Source of the DNA: Staphylococcus kloosii
GTDB lineage: Bacteria > Bacillota > Bacilli > Staphylococcales > Staphylococcaceae
Reading direction: 5' to 3'
DNA: 64,000 nucleotides
Assembly: GCF_003019255.1 (NCBI RefSeq)
Contig: NZ_CP027846.1
Coordinates: forward strand, 1,922,001 to 1,986,000
Shown: positions 8,792 through 18,112 of the stretch, in pieces
Layout of the letters: every line of letters starts with the position of its first letter
How positions within the stretch are numbered: position 1 is the stretch's first letter
Made by a program: the position numbers and the translations under genes
The notes under the pieces: model-generated
The model's database searches: none
What the model was told of the DNA's origin: nothing
The model's input: only the letters and a program-made list of their open reading frames with translations

Positions 8792-11371
8792 ATGAAACGA
8801 AAAGTACTGTATTTGATTGTCTTTATTGCCATCGCAATGATTGGCCATAGTTATATTATTTATAGATACATACATGATGGCATACTTTTTACAGGGCCAA
8901 ATGATGGTTTAGAACAGATGATTCCTATACAAATGTTTTTATACGATCATTGGAGTCACGGGTCATGGTTCTATGCATCTGATTTTGGATTAGGTGGCGA
9001 TTTTTTCACAGACTTAAGTTACTACTTCTCCACTAATATCTTATTTATTTTCAACGTGATTGGTGTCTTTATTTTACAACATGTCATTCATGTCGACACA
9101 AATGATGTAGCTTTTTGGACGGCTAACGCACTAGTTATGTCAATATTCAAATCATTTTTAGCATTAATTGCTACATTTGCTTTTGCCAAATATATCATGC
9201 TAAATCGAAAAATTGCGCTATTAGCAGCTTCTTTATTCGTTATTTCGCCATTATATTTTAGATTCACTGTATATTGGCCATTCTTTAGTGATATTTTTAT
9301 TTTATTACCACTACTATTACTCTCGATTGAAAGATATATTCAACAGAGAAAAATTGGTTTGCTACTAATAGTTATAGTGCTATCGCTAATAAATAATTTT
9401 TATTTTGCATATTACCAATTACTAGTGGGTATTATTTATTTAGCAATACGACTTATTTTCAAACATCAGCAAGATATTAAATTGCGCTATCGCGATTATA
9501 TAACACTATGTATTGTTGCGCTTTTAGGTTTAGGTAGCAGTATGTTTTTCTTTTTCCACGGCATTCAGAGTTACTTAGGTAATAGACGAATTCCATTTAA
9601 CGGGAACGTTGATTTATTTGAGAAGTTGGATAGTAACACCAATATTTTTTACGATAATTATTTAATTGTCATTCTCTATATAACAATACAAGCACTGTTA
9701 TCTTTCAAATTATATAAACATTTTTATTTTAGATTGTTTGCTATTTTGACAATTATTACGATTATTGCTAGTTTCCTTCCATTTGTAGATCAACTTTTTA
9801 ATGGGATGTCTGCACCACAAAAGCGTTGGCATTTCTTGTTAGCTTTCAATGCAGCTATACTAGTAGGCTTGTATGTTAAATACTTCAAAACCATGTCGAT
9901 TAAAGGTTATTGCATTACTTCACTACCCGCCGTGGCCGTTATTTTTTATAGTGCTTGGTCATATCATAATACTGTTGCTTGGGTTTATTTTGTCCCTGTA
10001 GTAAGTTTAGTTGGCTTATTAATACTTTTTGTAAAAGAAAGTTATTTTAGAACAAAACTAACAGTAATTTTTATCATTACACTATTTATCTTAAGTTTAT
10101 TAGTATCTATTGTATTTATTTATAATCAAATATATTTCCCTGACCATCAACAACGGGCAAATAAAAATTATATAAATGAAAGCATGTATAGCTCACCAAT
10201 GCAAAGAAACTTAGTGGCTTACATGAACAACCATAAACGCGAAGATGAACGTATTGATTGGCGTGTGAACGAACAAGATAATACGCCGATGTATCAACAT
10301 TTTAAAGGTATTAGTCTGTACTCAAGCATTTTTAATCACAACATTTTAGACTATTATTATGACGACTTAAAAATCAATATGCGTGAAGAATCAGTCAGTC
10401 GTTATCAGTCGACAAATGGCCGTCAAAACATTGCTAGTCTATGGTCTGTGCGTTATTTAATGGTTAAAGATTACCAAGATAATGTACCTCGTTATTTCAA
10501 AAAAATTAAGCAAGATGGTCAATATGTTATTTACGAAAATAACTATGTCTTACCAGCAGTTAATATTACTAATCATATTTATGACGCATCAAAATTAACT
10601 AATCCGATAGATAGAGAGCATGCCATGATTAAAGGTGTCGTTATGAATAATGCAGGTAAAACATGGCAACATCCTGCTCAAAATTTAATCTCACAAAGTA
10701 AAATCAAGACAAAGCATATGAAATTATTACCTAAATATCATATTCAAGTTAAAGATAATTCAGGTGAATATGTAATTCATGTCCCTAAGAAAATAACAAA
10801 GCGCTATAAAGATTTTTATTTAACACTTAAAGTAAAAAGAGGATTACCTGATAGTAACTATACGGTGAACGTAAATGGTTATATTAACAATCGTTTGTTT
10901 AATAACTCAACGTATAAAACAGGCGTCGATACACAATTATATAAAACACAACCAGACAACAATGGCGATATTCATGTCAATGTAATGCCACGTGGTAACT
11001 ATAAATTAGCAATCAAAAGTTTATATGGAGAAGATTATAAAGATTTAAAATCTGCTGCAAGACGCGACAGTCATATAAACACATATAAAGATATCAATGA
11101 TGGAATTAAAGTAAACCTCAACCAACATAAAAGCGGCATAGCAAGTATTAATATACCTTATCGCAAAGGAATGCATGCCTATGTAGATCATAAATCAGTC
11201 ACGCCTAAAAAAATAAACTATATGATGACAGGTGTGCCAGTTCATAAAAATGATAAAACCATTATTATTAAATATCGTCCACCTTATTGGTATACGATGT
11301 GTATCTTATCATTTATATTTATAATTTTTAGTTATTGCTTTTGGAAAGTTTATCATAACAAGCATTCTTAA
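8792..11371 (+). CDS. YfhO-family membrane protein, first of a tandem pair
   Basis: This 859-residue protein belongs to the YfhO family of GT-C-like membrane proteins. Family members in Bacillus, Listeria and S. aureus help transfer sugars from a lipid carrier to lipoteichoic acid on the outer face of the membrane; that role here is inferred. It has an N-terminal signal-anchor helix, then a loop with GPNDGLEQM and FGLGGDFFTDLSYY, roughly a dozen hydrophobic segments to about residue 460, a large hydrophilic extracellular domain and one last helix near the C-terminus. The ATG at 8792 follows GGGAG by eight bases. It shares the same motifs and layout with the next gene, so the two are paralogues from duplication. 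Confidence 0.88.
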   Translation: MKRKVLYLIVFIAIAMIGHSYIIYRYIHDGILFTGPNDGLEQMIPIQMFLYDHWSHGSWFYASDFGLGGDFFTDLSYYFSTNILFIFNVIGVFILQHVIHVDTNDVAFWTANALVMSIFKSFLALIATFAFAKYIMLNRKIALLAASLFVISPLYFRFTVYWPFFSDIFILLPLLLLSIERYIQQRKIGLLLIVIVLSLINNFYFAYYQLLVGIIYLAIRLIFKHQQDIKLRYRDYITLCIVALLGLGSSMFFFFHGIQSYLGNRRIPFNGNVDLFEKLDSNTNIFYDNYLIVILYITIQALLSFKLYKHFYFRLFAILTIITIIASFLPFVDQLFNGMSAPQKRWHFLLAFNAAILVGLYVKYFKTMSIKGYCITSLPAVAVIFYSAWSYHNTVAWVYFVPVVSLVGLLILFVKESYFRTKLTVIFIITLFILSLLVSIVFIYNQIYFPDHQQRANKNYINESMYSSPMQRNLVAYMNNHKREDERIDWRVNEQDNTPMYQHFKGISLYSSIFNHNILDYYYDDLKINMREESVSRYQSTNGRQNIASLWSVRYLMVKDYQDNVPRYFKKIKQDGQYVIYENNYVLPAVNITNHIYDASKLTNPIDREHAMIKGVVMNNAGKTWQHPAQNLISQSKIKTKHMKLLPKYHIQVKDNSGEYVIHVPKKITKRYKDFYLTLKVKRGLPDSNYTVNVNGYINNRLFNNSTYKTGVDTQLYKTQPDNNGDIHVNVMPRGNYKLAIKSLYGEDYKDLKSAARRDSHINTYKDINDGIKVNLNQHKSGIASINIPYRKGMHAYVDHKSVTPKKINYMMTGVPVHKNDKTIIIKYRPPYWYTMCILSFIFIIFSYCFWKVYHNKHS

Positions 11372-11382
11372 TATTTAAATAA

Positions 11383-11418
11383 AAAGGAGCCTTTGAAATG
11401 AGGAATTGTACATGTTAA
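11383..11418 (+). other. Six-codon leader cistron overlapping the second yfhO start
   Basis: A strong ribosome site (AAAAGGAG) sits eight bases before an ATG at 11398. That frame reads MRNCTC and stops at TAA 11416-11418, four bases after the A of the downstream gene's ATG at 11412 (ATGTTAA overlap). The arrangement could couple translation of the downstream gene to reading of the leader. It could also be chance, since GAGGAA also serves the downstream ATG. Confidence 0.4.
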
Positions 11419-14021
11419 ACCGTCTTTGGTCTAATAAGATAACACGATTTATCTGTATTTTAGTGATGGGGATAATTGTGACTATGCTTATTTTCACCCC
11501 ATATATTGTCAGATATTTTAAAGATGGCATAATTTTCAGTGGTTTCGGTGATGGTGTCAGACAGATGATGCCATTCCAAATGTATCTTTATCATCATTTT
11601 ATTCATTTCGATAGCTTTTATGACCATTCCTTTGGTCTAGGTGGCGATTATATAAAAGATCTTTCTTATTATTACACTACGTCACCTCTCACTTATATTA
11701 ATTTTATTTGTATATGGATATGTAGCCAAATATTTAACCTACATCCTAATAACATTATGTTCTGGCCTGGAAATCAACTTATCGTGGCTATTGCAAAAAC
11801 TGTAGTTACATTTATGTTAGCTTTTTACTATTTTAATTATTTACAATTTAAAAAAGCTTCTACTTTTATTGCAGCATTATTATACAGTGGCTCAACAATA
11901 GTGATTTATTTTAATTTCACTTGGTCATTCTACGGTGATTTATTAATATTTTTACCCTTATCGTTATACGGTATGGAACGTTATTTTAAAGAAAAAAAGT
12001 TAGGCTTATTTATTTTTGCAGTCGCATTAACTCTATTCTCTAATTTTTACTTTAGCTATTTCGAAGCGCTAGTGTTATTTGGTTATTTTGTATATAGAGT
12101 AATCTGGAAACATCAACAAGATATTGTAACTAGAAAACAAAAAGTAGTGACACTAATAGTTGCTGCCTTATTAAGTTTAATGTCAGCTAGTTGGGGATTT
12201 TATACAAGTGTTTCATCATTCTTTGCAAACAACCGTAAACAAAATCCTGATTTCCATATTCCAGCATTTACTGATTTTGAACGCCAAACCCATTTTTTCT
12301 CTAATGGCTTTTATATAACAGTTACAATTTTTGCATTAGTAGCATTATTATCGTTTCAATTGTATCGACATTACTACTATCGTTTATTCGCCATATTCAC
12401 TTGGATTATGCTAATTGGTTCTTTAACACCTTATTTTGATAGTTTATTTAATGGCTTCGCTACGCCAGAGAGACGTTGGATATACGTTTTCGCATTAACT
12501 ACTGGCGCTTTAATTGGTCTATTTATCCATTATCTTAGAGAGATAACTTTACGTGCTTATCTTTTAGCATGTACGCCAGTCATAATAGCAATCATTATCG
12601 CTCATATTTTAATTCACCATGAAAAATTAACTTGGATGTACGTATGTCTACTAATTATGTTATCTCTAGGACTAATTATTGCTCGTAAGAACTTATTAGA
12701 TAAGCGCTGGCCACTTGCTATAGTAATTGTGTTATTTATGGCTCAACAAGCGATTTTAGTCAACAATCATCGCTTTAATAATTTAAGGAAATATGAGACA
12801 ACATTTTCAGCATTAAAAAGTCCACAATACCATAATGCTACACTTGCTAAATCAATCCATAAAATAAATGAGTCACATCGACAAGATCCATTCAATCGAA
12901 TTGATTTTATGACGACTTTTTCACTGAATACACCACTCATCTATCGCTTTAATGGCATTTTATTATATTCAAGTATTATCGATGGAAAAATATTGGATTA
13001 CTACGATAAAACAATGCAAATTAATATGCCGACAGATACTAATAGCACATATCGCTTGTTATCCAATCGTGCCAATTTAATGGCTTTATGGAATGTTCAA
13101 GATCGTATTAAAAAAACGAATGATCCAAACTTACCTTACGGCTTTAAATATACTAAAAAGATTAAGCCGAACAAGCACACGCAATTCTTGCATAGTAAAA
13201 ATACGATTGATTATCCGAGTGCGCATATTACAAATAAGGTCTATAATACGCGTGACTTAAAGTCACCATTAGATAGAGAGCAAGCAATGTTACAAGGTGT
13301 AACTCTAACGAATAATCACAAAGCAAACACTAACTTTAAGCCGAATAAAAATTTATTATCTTCGGCGCATGTATCTTATATCAATGCACATAAAACGAGC
13401 AATGATACATTGATAGTTACTAAAAATAATGGTGGTATTCAATATAAGCTACCTGCACATCTAGCTCACAAATATAAAGACATGTATATTTCAATGGACT
13501 TAGTATTACAAGCGCCTGATAAACGACATAAGATAGCTTTAAATGAATATTCTCAACAACGCAAAGAACTCACATATAAATATCGACGAGTAGTAAAACC
13601 AATTACAATCAGAGTAAAAGCGAATGAAAACTCAAACATTAAACTGCCTAAAGGTAAATATAACTATAAAATACACGGTATTTATGGTGAAGATTATAAA
13701 ACATTACGAACAAGCGCAAAATCACTTACTAAAATTAAAGTTTCACAACAACGAAATGGCTATACATTGACTAACAATCAGCACCGTAAAGGTTATATTG
13801 TACTTCCAATTCCTTTCAGAGATGGTATGAAGGCAAGTGCAGATGGGAAATCTATTCCTGTTACGAAAGGCAATGGTATAATGACTGTGATACATGCCAA
13901 ACATGGCGAACAGCAAATTAAACTGACTTATCAACCACCACTGCTATGGCCTTTAATATGTATTAGCATTATTGGTATAGTAGCTAGCGTTTTATTTGTA
14001 AGATCAGTGAAAAGACATTAA
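11412..14021 (+). CDS. YfhO-family membrane protein, second of a tandem pair
   Basis: At 869 residues this is the paralogue of the preceding gene, 40 bases downstream of it and probably cotranscribed. The shared signatures are FGDGVRQMMPFQMYLY, GLGGDYIKDLSYYY, RRW in the membrane domain, SPLDREQAMLQGV and GIYGEDYKTL in the extracellular half. Topology is the same: multiple helices, a large lysine-rich outer domain and a final transmembrane helix (LICISIIGIVASVLFV). A lipid-linked-sugar transferase role in cell-envelope polymer glycosylation is inferred from the YfhO family. I chose ATG 11412 over an in-frame TTG at 11406. A strong terminator follows immediately. Confidence 0.88.
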   Translation: MLNRLWSNKITRFICILVMGIIVTMLIFTPYIVRYFKDGIIFSGFGDGVRQMMPFQMYLYHHFIHFDSFYDHSFGLGGDYIKDLSYYYTTSPLTYINFICIWICSQIFNLHPNNIMFWPGNQLIVAIAKTVVTFMLAFYYFNYLQFKKASTFIAALLYSGSTIVIYFNFTWSFYGDLLIFLPLSLYGMERYFKEKKLGLFIFAVALTLFSNFYFSYFEALVLFGYFVYRVIWKHQQDIVTRKQKVVTLIVAALLSLMSASWGFYTSVSSFFANNRKQNPDFHIPAFTDFERQTHFFSNGFYITVTIFALVALLSFQLYRHYYYRLFAIFTWIMLIGSLTPYFDSLFNGFATPERRWIYVFALTTGALIGLFIHYLREITLRAYLLACTPVIIAIIIAHILIHHEKLTWMYVCLLIMLSLGLIIARKNLLDKRWPLAIVIVLFMAQQAILVNNHRFNNLRKYETTFSALKSPQYHNATLAKSIHKINESHRQDPFNRIDFMTTFSLNTPLIYRFNGILLYSSIIDGKILDYYDKTMQINMPTDTNSTYRLLSNRANLMALWNVQDRIKKTNDPNLPYGFKYTKKIKPNKHTQFLHSKNTIDYPSAHITNKVYNTRDLKSPLDREQAMLQGVTLTNNHKANTNFKPNKNLLSSAHVSYINAHKTSNDTLIVTKNNGGIQYKLPAHLAHKYKDMYISMDLVLQAPDKRHKIALNEYSQQRKELTYKYRRVVKPITIRVKANENSNIKLPKGKYNYKIHGIYGEDYKTLRTSAKSLTKIKVSQQRNGYTLTNNQHRKGYIVLPIPFRDGMKASADGKSIPVTKGNGIMTVIHAKHGEQQIKLTYQPPLLWPLICISIIGIVASVLFVRSVKRH

Positions 14022-14023
14022 TT

Positions 14024-14061
14024 AAAAGCACTGTTGCTATAAAGATAGCAACAGTGCTTTT
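14024..14061. terminator. Bidirectional terminator between yfhO2 and the azoreductase-like gene
   Basis: A 17-bp perfect stem (14024-14040 with 14045-14061) with loop AAAG has an A run on the left and a T run on the right, so it can serve both converging genes. Confidence 0.9.
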
Positions 14062-14078
14062 ATTTATTATTTTAAACT

Positions 14079-14720
14079 TTATGCTTCGTAAAATTCATTA
14101 AAGACTTCGTCTAAATTTGTTTTGGCTTTGTTTATAACATCATCTTCACTCATTATTGAAGTCCCCTCAGCTCGAGCTATATAAAATGCATCGAAGCCCA
14201 TTATTTCTTCGAACATTTCTTTTAAATAGTAATAAGAGAATTCAAGTGGTGTATAACGATCATTGTTTGTATATACTGTACCACTTGCTTGTAGTAATAA
14301 AGCTTTATAATTATCAGTCATTAAACCTACAGAACCATCTTCAGTATATTTAAATGTTTCTCTTGCTAACATAATATTATCCATATAATCTTTCATTCTT
14401 GAAGTGATATTAAAGTTATGAAGCGGAGAAACAATTACAATGCGCTGGCATCTTTTAAATTGAGTAAGTAAATTTGACGAAGTATCGGCTATTATTTGTT
14501 CTTCTTCTGTTAAAGGTTGATTAGCATTTTGTTTACCCCATATTTTTAATAATTGTGTTTCTTCAATTCTAGGAAGTTCCATATCATATAAATTTAAAAC
14601 TTCAGGCGCTTCATTAGGAAATGCCGTTGTGAATTTTTCCATAAATAGATCTTTTAATTTAGCCGAAAAAGTATTGTTATTTTTAAAATCAGGATGTGCG
14701 TTAATAATTAGTGTGTGCAT
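14079..14720 (-). CDS. FMN-dependent NAD(P)H oxidoreductase, AzoR/flavodoxin-like
   Basis: This 213-residue protein has the flavodoxin-like fold of azoreductases and related quinone reductases, which bind FMN and reduce azo dyes or quinones with NAD(P)H. Visible motifs are the N-terminal LIINAHPDFKNNNTFS, the flavin loop SPLHNFNITSRMKDYMDNI and LLLQASG in the middle. The substrate cannot be told. It is divergent from a WYL-type regulator (here frameshifted) with a palindrome between them, which suggests the regulator controlled it. Confidence 0.82.
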   Translation of the reverse strand: MHTLIINAHPDFKNNNTFSAKLKDLFMEKFTTAFPNEAPEVLNLYDMELPRIEETQLLKIWGKQNANQPLTEEEQIIADTSSNLLTQFKRCQRIVIVSPLHNFNITSRMKDYMDNIMLARETFKYTEDGSVGLMTDNYKALLLQASGTVYTNNDRYTPLEFSYYYLKEMFEEIMGFDAFYIARAEGTSIMSEDDVINKAKTNLDEVFNEFYEA

Positions 14721-14739
14721 TAAGATATTCTCCTTTTAA

Positions 14740-14757
14740 TATGATATTATTATCATA
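14740..14757. promoter_or_regulatory. Palindromic operator candidate between azoreductase and regulator
   Basis: TATGATA and TATCATA form a 7-bp inverted repeat around TTAT, located between two divergent starts. The likely ligand is the adjacent HTH protein; this rests on position only. Confidence 0.5.
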
Positions 14758-14801
14758 AATCTTAAAGGTGTCATTTTACGGCACCATTGAAAGGAAAATT
14801 T

Positions 14802-15736
14802 ATGAATAAAGCTGAGCGCTTAAACCGAGAACTCATTTATCTAAGTAATAAACATACTTTTCATTTAAAAGATATAATGGAAGAATTTAATATTTCAAAA
14901 AGAACGGCACTTAGAGACATAGCAGAACTTGAAAGTATGGGCGTCGGCCTTTATGTTGAAAGCGGTAGATACGGTGGCTATAAGATTATTAATCAGAATT
15001 TGTTAACACCCATTTATTTTAATAAAAATGAAATTTTAGCAATTTTCTTTGCATTAGATGCATTAAAATTACTTTCAAGTACACCCTTCAAAAAATCATA
15101 TAAGCAAATTCGTGATAAATTGTACTCTACGATTCCTAATAATTTAAAAAGTGACGTCCAAAACACGTTAAATGTGATTCAATATTACAATGCATACCTA
15201 TTAACCAATCAGATATCTTAGCAGATATTTTAAGTTCAATACTTAATCAAAATACGATAACTATAACTTACACTCAATTTACTTATAAAGAGCTAGAAGT
15301 ACAAGCTTATGAATTATTATATAGAAATGGAATTTGGTTCTTCGAAGCTTACAATATTACTGAACAAAAATGGGGTATATTTAGATGTGATTACATACAA
15401 CAAATGGTAATCAATAATGAACAAGAAGTATCACTTTCTAGAGAAAAGTTGGAAGAATTAAAATTTATGGACGAGCAAGCTTATCAAAATATATTTTTTA
15501 AATGTGAATTAAATTATGCTGGTGTGGAAACGTTTATGAAAAATCACTATCCTAATATGGAGTTAAAATATGAAAACGATACGCCATTTATCATAGGTAA
15601 ATATAGTGATGATGAATTAAACTATATGACTCATTATTTATTAACTTTAGGTGAAAATGTAAAAATCATCTATCCCCAACAATTAAAAGAAAATTATTTA
15701 AATCAGTTACATGCGATGATTGAACGCTACAATTAA
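14802..15736 (+). pseudogene. HTH/WYL-domain transcriptional regulator, frameshifted
   Basis: The first frame (ATG 14802 to TAG 15219-15221) encodes 139 residues beginning with a winged helix-turn-helix (TFHLKDIMEEFNISKRTALRDIAELESMG) typical of YafY/DeoR-like WYL regulators. The second frame, two positions over, is open through that point and continues to 15736 with PINQSDILADILSSILN and then the C-terminal half. One missing base between about 15190 and 15220 would rejoin them into a protein of about 311 residues. No slippery heptamer is evident, so a frameshift mutation or a sequencing error is likelier than programmed frameshifting. The truncated product would keep its DNA-binding half only. 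Confidence 0.8.
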
Positions 15737-15756
15737 TTTCCTATAAAAAGATATAA

Positions 15757-15786
15757 AAAAAGAGCCTTAAAATTAAGGCTCTTTTG
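15757..15786. terminator. Terminator between the WYL regulator and rplS
   Basis: AGAGCCTTAA (15761-15770) pairs with TTAAGGCTCT (15773-15782), flanked by A's on the left and TTTT on the right, so it can work in both directions for these converging genes. Confidence 0.85.
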
Positions 15787-15802
15787 CTTGTAGAAAAGCT
15801 GA

Positions 15803-16153
15803 TTAGCGAATTTCTGGAATTCTAGCAGCTTTACCACGTAAATTACGTAAGTAGTATAATTTAGCACGACGTACTTTACCGCGACGTTTAACTTCGATTT
15901 TTTCGATTTTAGGAGTGTGTAATGGGAAAGTTCTTTCCACACCAACACCTGAAGAAATTTTACGTACAGTGAAAGTTTCTGAAATGCCTCCACCACGACG
16001 TTTAATTACTACACCTTCGAATACTTGGATACGTTCGCGAGTACCTTCAATAATACGTACGTGTACTCTTAAAGAGTCACCTGCACGGAAAGAAGGTAAA
16101 TCAGTGCGTAGTTGTGATTTAGTTACTGCTTCAATCAATTTGTGATTAGTCAT
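15803..16153 (-). CDS. rplS: 50S ribosomal protein L19
   Basis: L19 lies at the 30S-50S interface. The 116-residue product has the diagnostic DLPSFRAGDSLRVHVRI, ERIQVFEGVVIKRRGGG and KVRRAKLYYLR segments. GGAGAGAA precedes the ATG. A promoter of its own lies about 90 bases upstream. A GNAT gene separates it from trmD, so it is no longer directly contiguous with the rimM-trmD cluster. Confidence 0.98.
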   Translation of the reverse strand: MTNHKLIEAVTKSQLRTDLPSFRAGDSLRVHVRIIEGTRERIQVFEGVVIKRRGGGISETFTVRKISSGVGVERTFPLHTPKIEKIEVKRRGKVRRAKLYYLRNLRGKAARIPEIR

Positions 16154-16237
16154 TTTCTATTCTCTCCTTCAACCTATGTTCTTGCCTAGACAAATATATA
16201 GCAGCGGATCATAGTGATTTTTCGTGTATCGCACACT
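16154..16237 (-). ncRNA. rplS 5' leader, possible L19 autoregulatory leader
   Basis: About 85 transcribed bases separate the predicted rplS start point from its ATG and include a small hairpin (GTGT..ACAC near 16223-16235). Firmicutes often carry an L19 leader RNA at this place. I cannot confirm the fold by eye. Confidence 0.3.
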
Positions 16238-16243
16238 TGAATT

Positions 16244-16272
16244 ATGTTAGCACATTGTTCGTAGTTTTTCAA
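16244..16272 (-). promoter_or_regulatory. rplS promoter
   Basis: TTGAAA (16267-16272) and TAACAT (16244-16249) lie 17 bases apart on the minus strand. Confidence 0.55.
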
Positions 16273-16337
16273 TTAGTTTTTAAATTTCTAGACAAAACAA
16301 TGTAAATCAGTTTTGAAAACCCAAATAGTAATTAAAA

Positions 16338-16736
16338 CTATTCATCCGATGATTTTCTAAAACCATAAAATGGTCTAAATTTATGTTTTTCATAATATGT
16401 AGTCGAACTTTTCGTAGCCAATAGTTCAATTCTAGTTGTGGGATATTGTCGACGTGCTTCATTTATTAAAGCTTGCCCCACCCCGTTACTTCTATACGAC
16501 ATTTTAACAAGTAATTCACATATAAATAAAGTAATAAATTGATCTGTAATTGTTCTAATATAGCCTAGCACATTACTTTCATTATCTACAGCAACATAAG
16601 CATTTGACTGATTTAAAGCATTTTTAAACGTTGCTTTATGTTCAACAAGATTACGCCAACCTTCTTCACTGTTCAATTTATTAATTTCATCAAAATATTT
16701 ATCGTCGTAAGGTACTATATTGAAGTCTATTACCAT
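16338..16736 (-). CDS. GNAT-family N-acetyltransferase
   Basis: A 132-residue single-domain acetyltransferase. The acetyl-CoA loop is visible in SYRSNGVGQALINEARRQYP (near residues 80-99), and the C-terminal YYEKHKFRPFYGFRK fits motif B of GNAT proteins. The substrate is unknown. It lies 26 bases downstream of trmD, a place that is normally empty in staphylococci as I recall, and is probably cotranscribed with rimM-trmD. Confidence 0.82.
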   Translation of the reverse strand: MVIDFNIVPYDDKYFDEINKLNSEEGWRNLVEHKATFKNALNQSNAYVAVDNESNVLGYIRTITDQFITLFICELLVKMSYRSNGVGQALINEARRQYPTTRIELLATKSSTTYYEKHKFRPFYGFRKSSDE

Positions 16737-16762
16737 TGTCGTTTCACCCTAAATATTTGATA

Positions 16763-17497
16763 TTACTTAGATGACTGCTTGTTATGATTTTCTATAACCT
16801 TTTTATCTGCTTGAGTAAGCTCATAATGTTCTAATAAGTCAGGACGCTTGTCGTATGTTCTAATAATCTTTTGTTCATGTCTCCAACGTTCAATATTGGC
16901 ATGGTTACCAGATAATAGAACGTCTGGCACTTTATAGTTTTTAAACTCTCTTGGTCTAGTATACTGTGGGAATTCTAATAATCCATCTTGGAATGAATCA
17001 TCCTCATGTGATTGTTGGTTCCCTAACACACCTGGTATAAGTCTGACGATTGCATCTGTCATGGTCATAGCAGGCAGTTCACCGCCAGTTAATACGTAAT
17101 CTCCCATAGATATCTCATCAGTAACGAGATGCTCCCTAATACGTTCATCATAGCCCTCATAATGACCACATATAAAGACGAGATGTTCTGACTCACTTAA
17201 CTCTTCCGCAATTTGCTGACTAAATGGTCTCCCTTGCGGACACATTAATATAACGCGTGTATTTTCATTATGGTCAATCGATTCCATTGCATTAAAGACA
17301 GGTTCAGGTTTTAACACCATACCCTGTCCGCCACCGAATGGATAATCATCAACTTGTTGATGTTTGTTTTGTGCGAAGTCTCTAAAATTAATCGTATTAA
17401 CAGATAGTACATTTTTATCTTGTGCTCTTTTTAAAATCGAATGATTTAACACACCATCAAACATTTCTGGAAATAATGTTAAGTAATCTATGCGCAT
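16763..17497 (-). CDS. trmD: tRNA (guanine-37-N1)-methyltransferase
   Basis: TrmD methylates G37 next to the anticodon and so prevents +1 frameshifting. The 244-residue product has the trefoil-knot SAM site (FICGHYEGYDERI, then SMGDYVLTGGELPAM) and the N-terminal MRIDYLTLFPEMF. Its ATG overlaps the rimM stop by one base (TAATG), a sign of translational coupling. Confidence 0.97.
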   Translation of the reverse strand: MRIDYLTLFPEMFDGVLNHSILKRAQDKNVLSVNTINFRDFAQNKHQQVDDYPFGGGQGMVLKPEPVFNAMESIDHNENTRVILMCPQGRPFSQQIAEELSESEHLVFICGHYEGYDERIREHLVTDEISMGDYVLTGGELPAMTMTDAIVRLIPGVLGNQQSHEDDSFQDGLLEFPQYTRPREFKNYKVPDVLLSGNHANIERWRHEQKIIRTYDKRPDLLEHYELTQADKKVIENHNKQSSK

Positions 17498-18000
17498 TAA
17501 TCTAACAGTCCTTCCATTGGAGTAATTACGATTTTTCTACCTTCAACATCTACGGATTTAACAACATCAGCAATATAAGGTATTAAATATTCTTTATCAC
17601 CTTTAACCACCCAAACATCATTTGCGCCAGTTTCAAATATTTCTATCACTCGACCTATAGGTGTATCTTGTTCATCGAAAACTGTACAGCCTATAATATC
17701 GGAATAATAATACTCATTTTCGGCTAATTCAATATCTTCATGTTCACGTTCTTGAAGTAACACTTCATTTTTTAAATATTCAATGTCATTAATATTATTA
17801 ATCCCTTCAAATTTCAACATGTGAAAACCTTTATGAACTCGATAAGAGGCAATAGTTAATTCCATAACTTCACCGTTACGTTCAATTGTCAGTACTTCTC
17901 CTGGTTGAAAACGGGTTTCAGTAAAATCAGAATTTGATTTTACTTTGACCTCTCCTTTAATTCCATGTGTATTTACTATAGTGCCAACTTCAACTTTCAT
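17497..18000 (-). CDS. rimM: Ribosome maturation factor RimM
   Basis: RimM assists 30S head assembly by binding S19. The N-terminal barrel contains VGTIVNTHGIKGEVKV, and the C-terminal PRC-barrel has the usual DVWVVKG..YLIPYI segment. At 167 residues it is full length. GGAGGAAAA precedes the ATG at 18000. It is 291 bases downstream of rpsP, from which two hairpin repeats separate it. Confidence 0.96.
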   Translation of the reverse strand: MKVEVGTIVNTHGIKGEVKVKSNSDFTETRFQPGEVLTIERNGEVMELTIASYRVHKGFHMLKFEGINNINDIEYLKNEVLLQEREHEDIELAENEYYYSDIIGCTVFDEQDTPIGRVIEIFETGANDVWVVKGDKEYLIPYIADVVKSVDVEGRKIVITPMEGLLD

Positions 18001-18112
18001 ATTTTTTCCTCCGTAAATAAAACGCTATATATTCAAGTACATTTTAATAAAATAATCATATAAATTATACCATTATGTTAAAACTTTGAATATGTACTAT
18101 ATATAAAATAAA

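Noticed and set aside
15182..15230. Programmed frameshift in the WYL regulator
   Set aside because: No slippery heptamer, stem or internal ribosome site is seen at the junction, and the upstream fragment stops only after an unrelated tail; a mutation or sequence error is simpler.
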